64,000 nucleotides of DNA. It comes from Papilionanthe hookeriana x Papilionanthe teres (Eukaryota > Streptophyta > Magnoliopsida > Asparagales > Orchidaceae). The stretch spans positions 13,787,625 through 13,851,624 of the forward strand of contig CM040427.1 in the NCBI GenBank assembly GCA_022702705.1, written 5' to 3'. Under the pieces are notes generated by a model. The model made no database searches. It saw nothing but the letters and a program-made list of their open reading frames with translations, and was not told the origin of the DNA. Position 1 is the first letter of the stretch. Each line of letters begins with the position of its first letter. A program made the position numbers and the translations under genes. This document shows positions 9,976 through 21,311 of this stretch, piece by piece.

Positions 9976-11889
9976 TGATACACCTAAAAATGTTTGATTT
10001 TCATAAACTTTTTATACTTATTTTTAATGATATTACACTTTAAAGAAGGAATTTTGTATTTTTTTTTTTTAGTTTTAGGCACAAGAAATGGCTTCTTGAG
10101 AAAAAGAAGCAAAAACGATGCAATTTGGAGCAAAAATGAGCAAAATAAATAAATTTTGGCCTGACACATTTTGATAATTCTTTCTTTGCTTACTCTCTTT
10201 TACACTTCTTGCATATTTTTGAATGAGATTGCACTTTAAATAAAGGTTTCTTTATGCTTATTTTGTAGGGCTATCTGTTAGGAATGCAACACAACTGAAA
10301 CGAGGCGAATCAGAGCTGAAACAGAGCGAAATGGTGGAGTTGCGCAGTAGCAGCGCCAGACAGCGACCAGACCAGCACCGAATAGTGCCCAGATCGACGC
10401 CGGACCGTGCCAAAAGATAGAGAATGATGAAAATAAGTGGAAAATAGTGCCGACAGCGCCCGATAGGGCGCCGGACCCCGCCCAAACAATTTGGATGCGA
10501 TTTTGGACGATTAGGGGCGAGATTCAACGTATTTTGACACTTTTTGAAAGGTTTCTTGTGGCAACTATTCAAACTTCATCCCTACACTTTAAGAGAATGT
10601 TTTTATGTCATAAAAGTGGAGGGGAATGTTAGGAAAAACGTGTAGAATGTTAGATATCTTAGAATAAGAGTAGAAATGTAAGGGGTCTTTGAGAGATTTT
10701 GTACCTTTTTGGAGATATTGGTAAGGGGATTTTGAGAGAATTTGTAAGAGAACGTTCTAGCATTGCATGGATCAGCGGGAGACTTTAAGAGAGAGATTTT
10801 CATCTTTCTTTCAAAGGAAAAAAAGCTAATTATTGTTCTCTTCATTATCTTATGATTTTGTAAACACTTATATTGTGGATTTGCTTTGAAATGAAGTTTT
10901 CCGTTGTATTTTCTTCGTGCTCTGTGATGTCTTTCTCTTACTCTTCATTCTTATTTGGAAATGGCGGCATAAGAAGATTATGCCAATTTTCATTCTTTTT
11001 TTGCAATGAGTAGAATTTATGTTTAGGATATTGTGATGCATGTTATAAGTGGATTTAATTATAAATGTGTTGTTTTTTACTTGCACTTCATTTACATTAC
11101 AATAATGGCCAGTTGTATTGTTAAAATTCATTGTAATTACATTGTTCCAAAAGGGCGGTGTAATTCTCAACAAAGTGGAACCACATTCAATGTCCATGAA
11201 TGAGTTACGTAGTTCATGGGGTTGATTACAAATAAATAGAGAAATTTGGTTTGATGGGCGTAGAATTGGAGATTTTAGGTTGACGGACTAAAATCCCTAA
11301 TTTGGTCCTAGTGTTTGGCAACTAAAGCGAGAGTTACCCTTCAGGCGAAGGGAAGTGGGATCTCTGGAGTGAGAGCCAGTATGCTCCCAGCCTAACCACG
11401 AATTTAGGGACTAAACCTAGGATTAGCCAATGTTCTTTATGAACTCGGAAGAGGGTAAAGAATATGATTGTTCCTATTTGGTACATAAAATATTTAATGC
11501 ATCTCATTCCTTTACATTATCCAATTCATTACTTGAGAATAATAGTTTTCATTATCTCAAAATTCTCCAAACCAATTTATTCAGAAAGGGTTATCTTTAA
11601 TACTAAAATTTTCCTTTAGGAGTAGTAATTAGTTATTTTAAAATTAAGATTTACTTTCAAGAGTAGTTGTTAAGAAAACCAATTATATCGACCTTCCAAA
11701 CTAAAGTCTAATAGTAGTAGACTAGAATTTGACTAAGAACCTCTTAGCTTGCTTCCATGTGGGATCGATAAACGGGAACCCTCTATTACTTGAGTGATAC
11801 ATATATTTGTGTTTGAATGTGTGACTTTACAAAATCATTATAAATATATAAATCTAGGTTCATAAATTCTTGCATATAAAAAAGTTGCA
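9976..11889 (+). repeat. 5' LTR of element A
   Basis: It begins TGATACACC immediately after M sequence and ends TTGCA nine bases before the PBS. The start matches the 3' LTR at 16,580 (TGATATGCTT), and both continue with the TGATATTGCACTTTAAAG-like block found in every Athila LTR of the window. Near 10,350-10,490 it holds a GC-rich patch of short dyads (CAGCGCC, GGCGCCGGAC). At 11,356-11,389 lies the conserved stem-loop with CTCT-GGAGTG-AGAG at its tip. The length is 1,914 bp. Confidence 0.9.
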
Positions 11890-11898
11890 TGAAGTTTT

Positions 11899-11915
11899 TG
11901 GCGCCGTTGTCGGGG
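11899..11915 (+). other. tRNA-Asp primer-binding site, element A
   Basis: TGGCGCCGTTGTCGGGG matches the complement of the plant tRNA-Asp 3' end at 16 of 17 positions (a T at 11,910). It lies nine bases after the LTR end, as in M and C. Confidence 0.9.
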
Positions 11916-12146
11916 AAGCTTCGGTAAGAATTTTAGAAGAATTTTAGTTGAAGTAATTAAACTTAGAATTGGAAATCTTTAATGTCGTAAAATTGTTTTT
12001 GTATGAAAAGTATTTTTGGTATGAAAAAGTGTTGTGAAAAAACTGTTTGTGTTAAAAATAAGGTGTTCGTGAAAATGTTTTGTTCTATTGAATATATTTT
12101 TCATTTTATTTGTTTTATTATTAATGTATTATTTGTTGTGTTATGT

Positions 12147-13492
12147 ATGCAAAATAAAGGATCTGTAGAACTTGTGCCTTATAGTCCAGAGTTAGAAGAA
12201 TTCAAAAAATTCAAAAAAAAACAGAAAAGACTTGAAAAACTAGAAATGGAAATTGAAAACATTCAAAATAATAACTTAGAAAATCATCATAAATTATTGA
12301 GGGTTTATGTAAATCCTACGACAGATGAAATTCACTCAAGTATATAAAACCCTGTCGTAGAAACTGACTCGTTTGAACTAAATCCAGCGATTATCCAACT
12401 AGTGCAGAATAACCAATTTTGGGAACTCCTTTGGAAGATCCCTATTTACATTTATCTAGTTTTCTAGAACTTTATGTTACATTTCATTATAACAACAAGT
12501 CAGACGATGCTGTCAGGCTAAGGCTTTTTCCTTTCTCATTAAGGGATAAGGATAAAATGTGGTTATACTCATTAGCACATGGCTCTATTAAAAATTGAGA
12601 GGTGTTAACTCAAAAATTCCTAGCTAAGTATTTTCTACGTTCAAGAACTACTAAACTTAGAAATGATATTATCTCATTTTATCAGTATAAAGGGTAATCA
12701 ATATACGAAGCCTGGGAAAGATTTAAGGAACTTTTAAGAATGTGTCCACATCATGCTCTACCAGATTGGTTAATCATTCAAACTTTTTATAATGGGTTAG
12801 TAGGATCCCTTAGGTCCATTATTAATGCTGCTACTGGTGGTTCATTAATGTCAAAATCATTTGTTGAAGCATATGCACTAATTGAAGAAATGGCTACAAA
12901 TCAATTTCAATGGCCATCTGTAAGGGTAAATCCTAAAAATGTAGCTAATGTTCATGTTACAGATGTGATTGTAATTTTTGCATTTCATATTGCTGCAATA
13001 TCAAGGAAGTTGGACCAATTTGGAATGAACCAGCCTCAATTTACTCTTGTAAGTGAGGAAAGTTCATTAGGGCATATGATTGATTCCAACTTATTATATG
13101 AGAATTTAAATACCATAAAAGACCCGTATTCTAACTTTACAACCCATATTGGAAGAACCATACTAATTTTAACTGGAATCATACTACTTAGGGTGGAAAC
13201 CAACAATGGAAACAATCATGCAAATCCTAATGGAAGTTGAAATAGTCAGGGTAACACAAGCTATAGAACTTTATATCTACTAGACTCTAACAATGATCAA
13301 CAATTTGAGGATAAGAATATGTCTATAAAAGAAGTGGTATTGCAAATGGGAAACCGGTTGCAAAGTCAAAATTCTACGATTAGAAACATAGAGAATCAAC
13401 TGAGACAAATTGCTAATTCACTTAGCAATAGACCCCATGGAACACTTATTAGCAACACTGAGATTAAACCTAAAGAGAATGATAATGAACAA
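12147..13492 (+). pseudogene. gag: Degenerate Athila gag of element A
   Basis: I chose the ATG at 12,147 because the following SVELVPYSPELEEF aligns with the start of the B gag. An upstream in-frame ATG at 12,003 only adds a hydrophobic stretch that looks like leader. Frame-shifted pieces follow: a charged N-terminus, the retrotransposon gag core around 12,600-12,900 (CPHHALPDWLIIQTFYNG, then ATGGSLMSK), and the C-terminal linker (LQSQNSTIRNIENQLRQIA) in 13,319-13,490. Gag forms the capsid that packages element RNA. In-frame stops occur between 12,345 and 12,740. At about 13,493 gag jumps directly into post-active-site protease sequence, which shows an internal deletion. Confidence 0.85.
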
Positions 13493-13930
13493 GTATTCCT
13501 TGTTACTGGACAAGCTATGATAGATGTACAAAAAGGAGAGTTGATTATGAATATTAATGACCATGAAGTCACTTTTGATATGTTAAAGACTATGAATTAT
13601 CCAGCTGAGAGAAAAGATGATTGATTTTGGATGGATGAAATTGATTACTTGATTAAAGACCATTTCCAAAAAAGTTTTGAGAGTAATTTTGAAAATGAAT
13701 TTTCATGATGAGTTGAAAACGTTATCTAAAGAAGACTGTATGTATGTTCAGGAGAGGTGTGAAATGATGGATGCTACTAAAAATAACGAACTTTTAATTC
13801 CATCTGTTGAAAAATTTCATGAACTTAAGATGGATGTACCCCAAACAATTTTAAAGCCTACCTATTTAGGGAATTCATCTACATCACCAGTCTTTATATC
13901 TTCAGATTCAACTCAATCACAAGAAAAACC
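13493..13930 (+). pseudogene. Protease C-terminal tail and spacer fused to gag by deletion (element A)
   Basis: Right after the gag linker the frame reads FLVTGQAMIDVQKGEL, the segment that follows the ILGRP box in C (about 45,020). The catalytic DLGAS part and about 0.8 kb are therefore missing. The stop at 13,622 ends the frame. 13,677-13,930 continues the acidic protease-RT spacer in another frame (VQERCEMMDATKNNE, LKPTYLGNSS). It is a remnant with no expected activity. Confidence 0.8.
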
Positions 13931-14475
13931 TGAATTGAATGATGAACAAGATAAATATATCAAACTAAGACTTGGAAGAGAATTTGATGATATATTTCAA
14001 AAGAACTTTGAGTTGAGAAAAGAGGATAAAGATATTGAAAGACCATTGGAAGAAATTCCTAAGGACTTATAAAAACATATTTCCTCAACTAAGATTGATA
14101 TAGAAAGACCACCTCCATCATTTAAAAATTATCAAGGGGAAGAATTGGAAGATAACTTGAAACAAAAGAGTAACATAGAAAAATTTGATCCTGAATCTGA
14201 ATTATCTAGAGAGAATTAGATCCAAAATTTGGGAGATCCTGAATTATTTTATAAAGATCCATTTCTTATCAATTTCAAGGATGATATTAATATGCAAATT
14301 CAGAAAATCAATAGAAAATTATTGGATCTACAAAGTAATAAGAGGAACAATGATATAAATCAATCTGAAAAGGAAGACCTGAATGAAAAATTAAAATTTG
14401 AGCATTTTTTATGAATCACTGGATCTGAAAAATATTGGGCGATTGATCGAAGATTACTTAATTGGAACTTTGAAC
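13930..14475 (+). pseudogene. Charged coding-like segment private to element A
   Basis: Where C continues into RT, A carries about 0.5 kb with no match in B, C, D or M. It reads as Lys/Glu/Asp-rich peptide in pieces: LNDEQDKYIKLRLGREFDD in 13,677-14,072, a middle part with one gag-like IERPPPSFKNYQ word, then DPFLINFKDDINMQIQKIN in 14,229-14,414. No domain is recognised. At about 14,475 similarity to C resumes at the post-pol sequence (equivalent to 48,297). It may be a captured sequence or heavily rearranged gag. I do not assign a function. Confidence 0.45.
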
Positions 14476-16565
14476 CAGGAGAAATCATTTGTCGGGCTCA
14501 CAACATTAAACCTAGTGCTTTATGGGAGGCAACCCATAGTTTCAATGTGCTTTGATTTAGTATGCTTGGGAGTCATGATTGTTAGTGTTGTATTGTGTTT
14601 GCTTTAGTGTAGATTGATCAGTTTGAATGTTCTTGGTAGATGTTTGGATTGTTAGTAGTTTGATTTGATCTTCGTGTGTCATGAGGGAGGTGATTCCTTA
14701 ACTTCTTATTATGGTTAGATTTGTATGTTCTCTTGTAATAGTTGGATTGACGAGTTCACTAACTCAGGTCTTGCTTGGACTTGAGTTTTACAAGAGATAT
14801 CATGAATTTGAGCAGTGATAAATCCATCTTAATTTTGTTACTTCCTTTCTCTAACTTTGCTTTGATTTGGTAAGAGTCGAGAACCTATTTGATGAATAAC
14901 ATTAGGATGATCTTACACTACAATTTATAACTATTAGAGGTGTTTAGTTAAGGGGATTAGATGATGCCTGATGCTGGTGCGCGCGAACCAATATATCAGG
15001 GATAATCTTATCTTTGAGTTTATAATCTATAAAATCATTTAAAAAGTATCTGGTTTATTAGTGTAGTGATTCCGTTAGAAATTGGAGGTAAGTAGTGAGA
15101 TGTGATGAGTTAAAGGATAAATTAACCTCATTTATTATGTGTATTTGTGTTTGTATTACAATTTTATATAAGACATGAAGAACATTTTTATATTCCCTTG
15201 GTGATACCTGCTATGCTAATTAAACTTTTATTTAGTGAATTTCATTCTGGCATGATTAGTTTAGATTTACTTTCTGCTGCATATTGTTCTGTCCTGATGA
15301 ATAATTGAAGATATTTTTTATAGACATTTATGGTAGTTAGAATTTCTAAACTGTTTTTCTTCCTTCTTATATTCTCTATAATAAATGCTATATATGTTAA
15401 AAATTAAGTTTGGGGGTAGGAAGAAAAATAAAATTTTAAAGTGATAATACTTCCTTTTAGTGTAATTTTATTACAAGCATGTTTTAAGCTATATTTACTT
15501 TCTTTTGCAATCATTTTATCATGATTATACATGTATATGAATTTGATAGAATGTTGCAGTAGCTAGTAAATTCAATTGCTTTTTCTTCCTGCCACATTTT
15601 ATGGAATTAATTGCAAAATATTTTAAAATTTAAGTTTAGGGGGAGAAAGAAAAACAACTTTCAAAGTTAAACTTTATTTGTCCTCAATAGCCTGTATTTA
15701 GTTTGATATCACTTTTAAAATGACTTGTGGCATGTGGTGTTATCTTTAGCTTACTATAATTTTGATTTTTAGAATGTTAGAAAAATAACTTAGTTGAAAT
15801 TCTAAGTGATGAAACTGTTCTAGAGTTAAGATATTTTGTAGGAAACATTAGGAAAATGATTTTGCTATTTATAGTAGAAAGGAGTTGAATATTTGAAAAG
15901 CAAAGGTTCTTAGATTTATACTTATTAAGAATTGAGCCTTTATTGAAACATTTTTCGAAGAAATACTTACACTTATAAAAAGTAAGGGAATGTTTTGAGT
16001 TTTGGACTTTAGAAATGGGATATTGAAATTCAAAATTATTAAAGGTCTATCCAGATATAGTAATCCTTACAAAAAAAAAAGTGAAAAAAGGGGATTGAAA
16101 ATGATCCCGAAAGAAAGAAAAGAAAAAGAAAGAAAAGAAAAGAAAAAGAAAAGTAAAAAGAAAATATGTGAGGAGAAACTTGAAAAGAAGTCTAATAAAA
16201 AATTAGTTTCACTTGAATCTTTTTAAATGAAAAGACTTTAAAAAAATCCTAAGCTTATTCTTATTTCAAAAGGTATTGGTCAAATTGGTATAGATAAGGT
16301 GCTTAAATTATATTTTTATACTTTCTTTGAATCTATAGTTTGAAAAGTTTCAATAACTTTTGAAGTAAATAAAAAATCAGGATTCCTAAGTTGAATATGA
16401 GATATTCTTACACTCTAGTCCTAGGTTGATTTACTAGAATTTCTCTTATGTTACAATATAACATTTCTGAGATAATATTATAGGAAACTCTATTAAAAAC
16501 CACAACCACAAGTCAACATATTTGGTTTTTAAAGTTATAGTAATACTTGAGGACAAGTAACAGTT
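14475..16565 (+). other. 3' untranslated region of element A
   Basis: It opens with the post-pol motif shared with C (TGTCGGGCTCACAACATTAA, then TGGGAGGCAACCCA). After that it is AT-rich with no ORF. AAGTTTGGGGG and AAGTTTAGGGGGAG polypurine-like words occur near 15,409 and 15,632. No env-position ORF is present. A conserved purine tract follows at 16,063-16,174. Confidence 0.6.
16063..16174 (+). other. Stem-flanked purine tract, element A
   Basis: After GTCTATCCAGATATAGTAA comes TCCTTAC, then about 100 nt of almost pure A/G (AAAAG-type), then GTGAGGA. TCCTTAC pairs with GTGAGGA at RNA level through one G-U pair. It is followed by CTAATAAAAAATTAG, a small hairpin. The same arrangement occurs in C and D. 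A short ORF across 16,002-16,226 simply reads this tract. Confidence 0.6.
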
Positions 16566-16576
16566 AAGATTGGGGA
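16566..16576 (+). other. Polypurine tract of element A
   Basis: AAGATTGGGGA lies three bases before the TG of the 3' LTR and follows ACTTGAGGACAAGTAACAGT, a string shared with C and D just before their LTRs. Confidence 0.7.
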
Positions 16577-16579
16577 TCT

Positions 16580-17832
16580 TGATATGCTTAAAAAATGTTT
16601 AATTTTCATATACTTTTTATGCTTAATTTTAATGATATTGCACTTTAAAGGAATGTATTTTGTATGCTTCTTGGTTTTAGTTACAAGAAATGACTTTTGG
16701 AGAAAAAGAAGCAAAAATAGTGCAATTTGGAGCAAAAACAAGCAAAAAATAAATTTTGGCCAGACACATTTTGATAAGTCTTTCTTTGCTTAATCTCTTT
16801 TATACTTCTTGCATATTTTTGAATGAGATTACACTTTAAATAAAGGTTTTTTTATGCTTATTTTATTGGGCTATCTGTTATGAACACAACACAACTAAAA
16901 CAGGGCGAATCGAAGCTGAAACGGAGTCAAACGGAGCGAAATTGTGGAGTTGCGCAGTACCAGCATCAGCCAAAGCCCAAACCGACGCCAGAGGACAGAG
17001 AACGACGAAAATAAGTGGAAAATATCATCGAACAATGCCCGATAGGGTGTTGGACCGCGCCCGAGCAAGTTGGAATTGATTTTGGACGGTTAGGGGTCGA
17101 GTTCAACATATTTGGACGCTTTTTGAAAGGTTTCTTGTGGCAGCTCTTCAAACTTTGTCCCAACACTTTAAAAGAATGATTTTAGGTAAAAAAAAGAGGA
17201 GAGGAATGTTAAGAAAGATGTGGAGAATATTGAGATAACTTAAAATAGGAGTAGAAATGTAGATTTCTACCTTTTTAGAGAGATTGATGAGGGGATTTTG
17301 AGGGAATTTGTAAGGGAATGTTCTAGCATTGATTGGATTAGCGGGAGACTTTATGATAGAGATTTTCATCTTTCGCTCAAGGGGAAAAAGCTATGTATTG
17401 TGTTCTTCATTATCTTATGATTTTTTAAACATTTATTTTGTGGATTTGCTTTGAAATGAAGTTTTCAATTGTGTTTTCTTCGTGCTCTGTGATGTCTTTC
17501 TCTTACTCTTCCTTCTTATTTGGAAATAGTGGCATAAGAAGCTTATGTCATTGTTTTCATTCTACTTTTCTTTTGCAATGAGTAGGATTCATGTTTAGGA
17601 TATTGTGATGCATGTTAGAAGTGGATTTAATTATAAATGTGATGGTTTTTACGTGCACTTCATGTACATTACAATAAGGGCCCATTTTATTATTAAAATT
17701 CGTTGTAATTGCATTGTCCCAAAAGGGCGGTGTAATTCTCAACAAAGTGAAACCACATTCAATGTCCATGAATGAGTTATGTAGTTCATGGGGGTTGATT
17801 GCAACTAAACATTGATATTTGGTTTGATGGGC
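16580..17832 (+). repeat. Truncated 3' LTR of element A
   Basis: It aligns with the 5' LTR from TGATATGC through GGTTTGATGGGC, equivalent to 9,976-11,259, then switches abruptly to minus-strand M sequence (ATTTGTTCTAAGG). The last ~630 bp of the LTR, including the stem-loop region, are absent. The junction shares GGC with the M side. Confidence 0.85.
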
Positions 17833-19430
17833 ATTTGTTCTAAGGCTTCAACAAAAGGAATATTTATAGTTAACTTTTTAAGGATTTCTAAAAAATTTGA
17901 AAATTTTTTATCTCTTTGTTATTGTTTCAATCTTTTAAGAAATGGAGGTGGAGGTCTTTCTACAGTAATTTTCATTGATTTAATTTGATATTCCAAATCC
18001 GAAAATGTATCATCATTACTCTTTTCAATTTCCACCCTTTCCTTTTCAGTTTCATTTTCTTTTTGTACTCTTACTAGCAATTCTTTTTCACTTAGTTGAA
18101 TAGCTTTAATTTGCACTTTATTTTGATCTTTTTGATTAATTTCAACATTACTAGGAAGAATTCCTGAAGGTCTATTACTAAGCGCAATAGTAGTTTAATT
18201 GAATTGATTTTTAATATTTTTATTAACAGCTCCTTGACTTTGTAATTGGTTACCTTGACTTTGTAATTGATTCCCCATGTTTAATATCAATTCTTCAAAA
18301 GAAAATTTCTTCTCCTTAAATTTTGAGTTACTGATAAAACTTGAAGGATAATGAGGTTTTAAGTTAGGATTTCCTTGGCTGTTTGAATTTCCCAATGGGT
18401 TAACTGAATTGTTATTATTATTACAACTTAAATTAGGGTGATTCTTCCAACCATGATTAAAATAATTAGAATAGGGATTATTGGGTATATTATTTATGAA
18501 AATCAAAGTCTCATAAAGTGATTGAGATTCCATTATTTGTCCACATAAAATTTCCTCTAATATCGAAGGCGTTTGAGAATATTTCATTCTAATTTGAACA
18601 ATTTCTTTCATATAACAACAATTTGAGAAGTCAAAATAGATATTGCATCAGAATCATGGATATTAGCTACTCTTTGGATTTACCCATTCAGCGGGCCAAT
18701 GATAATTATTAGTAGCCATCTCCTCAATTAAAGAATATGATTCATTAAAAGGTTTTGACATTATTAATCCACCAGCAACAACAGCGATAATAGATCTAAG
18801 AGATTCAATTAATCCATTATAAAAAGATTGAATTATTAACCTGTCTCGTAAAGCGTGATGTGGAAACTTTCTAAGAAGATCTTTAACTCTTTCCCAAACT
18901 TCGTATATTTATTCATCTTTGATTTGAAAAAAATATGTAATATCGTTCCTAAGCTTAATAGTTTCTTAAGGTAAAAAATATTTAGCCAAGAAATTTTGAG
19001 TTAATTCTCCCCAAGCTCTTGTTGACCAGGTGCTAAAGAATTTAACCACGCCTTAGCATATCCCTTAATGAAAAATGAAAAAATCTAAGCCTGACAGTGT
19101 CATTCGACACTCCGTTATATTTAAAATTAGCACACAATACTAGAAAACTAACAAGATGTAAATTAGGATATTCAGTAGGTGCTCTCCCAAACTGATTATT
19201 TTGTACCATCTGGATAATATTAGGTTTAAGCTCAAATAAATTAGCAGTAATAGCAGGATTTTGAATAGTTAAGTGAATTTCAACTGCTACAAGATTAGTA
19301 TAATCTCTTAAAGGTTTATGTTGATGTTCATTTTCAATTCTTTAATTATCTAAGTTGTTCACCATTTTGTTCAAAGTTTCAAATTATTTTTGATGTTTCT
19401 GAATTTTTGTAACAGTATGTTCTTATACAC
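17833..19430 (-). pseudogene. gag: Degenerate gag and protease N-terminus of element M
   Basis: Minus strand. The capsid-like core lies in 18,620-19,430, frame-broken, with the conserved block around 18,680-18,850. The Asn-rich C-terminal linker in 18,195-18,611 carries NNPYSNYFNHGWKNHPN and GNSNSQGNPN, the Athila gag signature. A 21-bp in-frame duplication (GNQLQSQ twice) lies at about 18,233-18,275. The frame 17,919-18,116 then reads IKAIQLSEKELLVRVQKE and KITVERPPPPFLKRLKQ, the gag-protease junction, and runs into protease sequence to 17,833. Several stops separate the parts, so it is non-functional. Confidence 0.85.
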
Positions 19431-19571
19431 GGTCGTAACACATTAACCTTCAGATCCAATGCTACACATAAAGAACCATAATCAACACACTTAAAAATAA
19501 GCAATAACACAAATAAAAGTTTAATAAATGAAACAAAAGTTTTTCAAATATATTAAATTTACAGTTACCTT

Positions 19572-19588
19572 CCACGACAATGGCACCA
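19572..19588 (-). other. Decayed tRNA-Asp primer-binding site, element M
   Basis: The reverse complement reads TGGTGCCATTGTCGTGG, 13 of 17 matches to the tRNA-Asp complement. Three of the four mismatches are C-to-T or G-to-A changes, as expected from methylated cytosine decay. Confidence 0.8.
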
Positions 19589-19597
19589 AAAACTTGA

Positions 19598-20185
19598 TGC
19601 AATGTTTTTGTATTGCAATATATTTTCTTATAGACACCATAATACAAACGCAAGTATACATACTACTTAAGTAATACAGGGCTCTAATGAAGTTCTGATT
19701 ATCGATCTCATGAAAAAGGTGTAAATTTATGATAGTAGCATTGAAACACAATATTCAAACTATATAAAACTTACAATTGAAAAAACACAAGTTGACAATG
19801 TTTAATTATGCTAATAGAACAAAGTTACCAAACTAGTCTCTAAAACTCAAAGTAAAATTACTAATTCTAAATAAAGTTTTACAATATTGTAATGAAAGGT
19901 TCAAATTGGAGAAAGTATCATTTCCCTTGCAATGAGTTATGATTAATGAAATATTTAGATTGTTGGAAATTGTATTGTGTTAAATAAGAGCATTCTTATT
20001 CTTTATCCTCTTCCGAGTGCATAAAGAAAATTGGCTAATCCTAGGTAAAGGCTACGAGGATACTGGCTCTCACTCTAGAACTCCCACTTTCCCCTCGGTT
20101 GAGGGCTAACTCTCGCTTTAGTTTCTAAACAATATGACCGAATTGAGGATTTTAGTTTGTAACCTTTAAAATCTCCAATTCTATG
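19598..20185 (-). repeat. 5' LTR remnant of element M (U5-side part only)
   Basis: It starts nine bases beyond the PBS. On the minus strand it matches A's 5' LTR from about 11,259 to 11,889, including the stem-loop (about 20,060-20,090) and the GGGTAAAGAATA / ATTACTTAAGTAG blocks. The U3 side is missing beyond 20,185. Confidence 0.85.
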
Positions 20186-20325
20186 ACTAACTTGCAGTGA
20201 ATGCAATCACCACAAGTGAAGATTGAAGGCACCACAAGGCACCACTCGCGTCACGGGCGATCGAACCCTTGACCTGAGAGAACTTGCAGTGAATGCCACC
20301 AAACAACAAACCAAAGCTTGTCGGC
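20186..20325 (-). mobile_element. tRNA-derived SINE-like relic (copy 1)
   Basis: The minus strand shows an A-box-like TTTGGTTTGTTGTTTGGTGG and, about 30 nt later, a B-box-like GGGTTCGATCGCCC (near 20,257-20,270), the internal Pol III promoter layout of tRNA-derived SINEs. The same head occurs at 31,210-31,265. The 15-bp word ACTTGCAGTGAATGC occurs at about 20,189 and again at about 20,282, so this copy is rearranged or partly duplicated. Confidence 0.5.
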
Positions 20326-21080
20326 CGCTGTTGATTACCATATGTTGTCGCCCACTCATTGCGACGAAGCACAGCATGAAATAATTTACGAAGTGACTCA
20401 TCATCATGGACATGATGCCGACTCTAAAGATGGTGCATTGAAGCACTAACGATTAATGTCCGCTGCATTCCTCACTAAAACGAGGTAACAATTTCATCCG
20501 CCCATCGACGTTGTAGCTTGAGAGACTGTATAACCCTTTCCCGCCTGTGGGACAATGATTTAAATCTGCAATCACCAATTTATAATGAATTTTTTCAACT
20601 TGGTCAACTCCCATAGTTTTTTCCCTTTCTGGTTTTTCTGTGTAAAAATCATTTGTTTCTGCCCATCATTTATATTATCTTAACGTGTGAGATTCTCTTG
20701 TAACACTAAAAAGTTAATTAAACACTCTAACACCACTAATTCTCTTGTACACATCATTACTTAATTTTATTCTTTTATGAAAAAATAATATAATAGGTAC
20801 AACTGAAAAAAAAAGTTATTATTAAAGTAATTTTTACATACTAATTTTAGGTTAAAAATCTCTAGCTTCTTTGTCTTCATTTCTCCTATAAATTTGCCCT
20901 CCGCATGGTACTTTACATACATAGCACACAATTATAATATATTTATATTATGACACACCTAAATTTTCATATTTACACACATAGGCCTCAAATCCTTAAT
21001 ATCACATCAAAAATAAGATTATCGTTACATTTTAAAAGTGAAATGTACATTTTCAGGCCCCTATTTAAAGCACCAAAATG
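20326..21080. other. Unannotated spacer
   Basis: Mixed-composition sequence grading into AT-rich sequence. Short minus-strand frames near 20,190-20,446 have no recognisable domain. Nothing further is supported. Confidence 0.4.

Positions 21081-21150
<70 letters not shown>
21081..21150. repeat. (TA)n microsatellite
   Basis: About 70 bp of nearly uninterrupted TA dinucleotides with one AA interruption near 21,090. Confidence 0.95.
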
Positions 21151-21152
<2 letters not shown>

Positions 21153-21311
21153 TCTATATTGGAATGTTGCGCGATTAATAAGTAATAATGAAGCTATTTG
21201 CGAGCTTCATGGGGAGAAAACTATTCCCAACCTCCGGCTGCATGGCCTTATTGCTATAAATACAAATCCAATCCCCCTCTCCCATCAAACAAACCATATT
21301 CACATCTCCCA

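Larger units (their letters stand above)
9976..17832 (+). mobile_element. Non-autonomous Athila derivative A, nested in M
   Basis: A plus-strand element with a 5' LTR (9,976-11,889), a tRNA-Asp PBS (11,899-11,915), a degenerate gag, a short protease-tail/spacer segment, a private charged segment, a long 3' untranslated region, a PPT-like stretch and a 3' LTR from 16,580 truncated at 17,832. The internal region is about 4.7 kb, against about 10.3 kb in C. It lacks the protease active site, RT, RNase H, integrase and both env-position ORFs. The 5' and 3' LTRs differ by many substitutions and indels, so the insertion is old. It interrupts M between protease codons. Confidence 0.85.
17833..20185 (-). 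mobile_element. Athila element M, right part (gag, PBS, 5' LTR remnant; minus strand)
   Basis: From right to left this is an LTR remnant, the PBS, gag, and the start of protease. Protease stops at codons equivalent to EALEQMP, seven or eight residues short of where the left part of M resumes at 9,975. The right edge at 20,185 breaks inside the LTR at the base equivalent to A position 11,259, the same position at which A's 3' LTR is cut. Confidence 0.85.

Noticed and set aside
11899..11915. tRNA-Asp-like sequence as a tRNA gene
   Set aside because: Only the 17-nt primer-binding complement is present, next to an LTR end; there is no tRNA body.
16002..16226. Lys/Glu-rich 74-codon frame
   Set aside because: It reads the AAAAG purine tract of element A. 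The tract is conserved as a non-coding structure in C and D.
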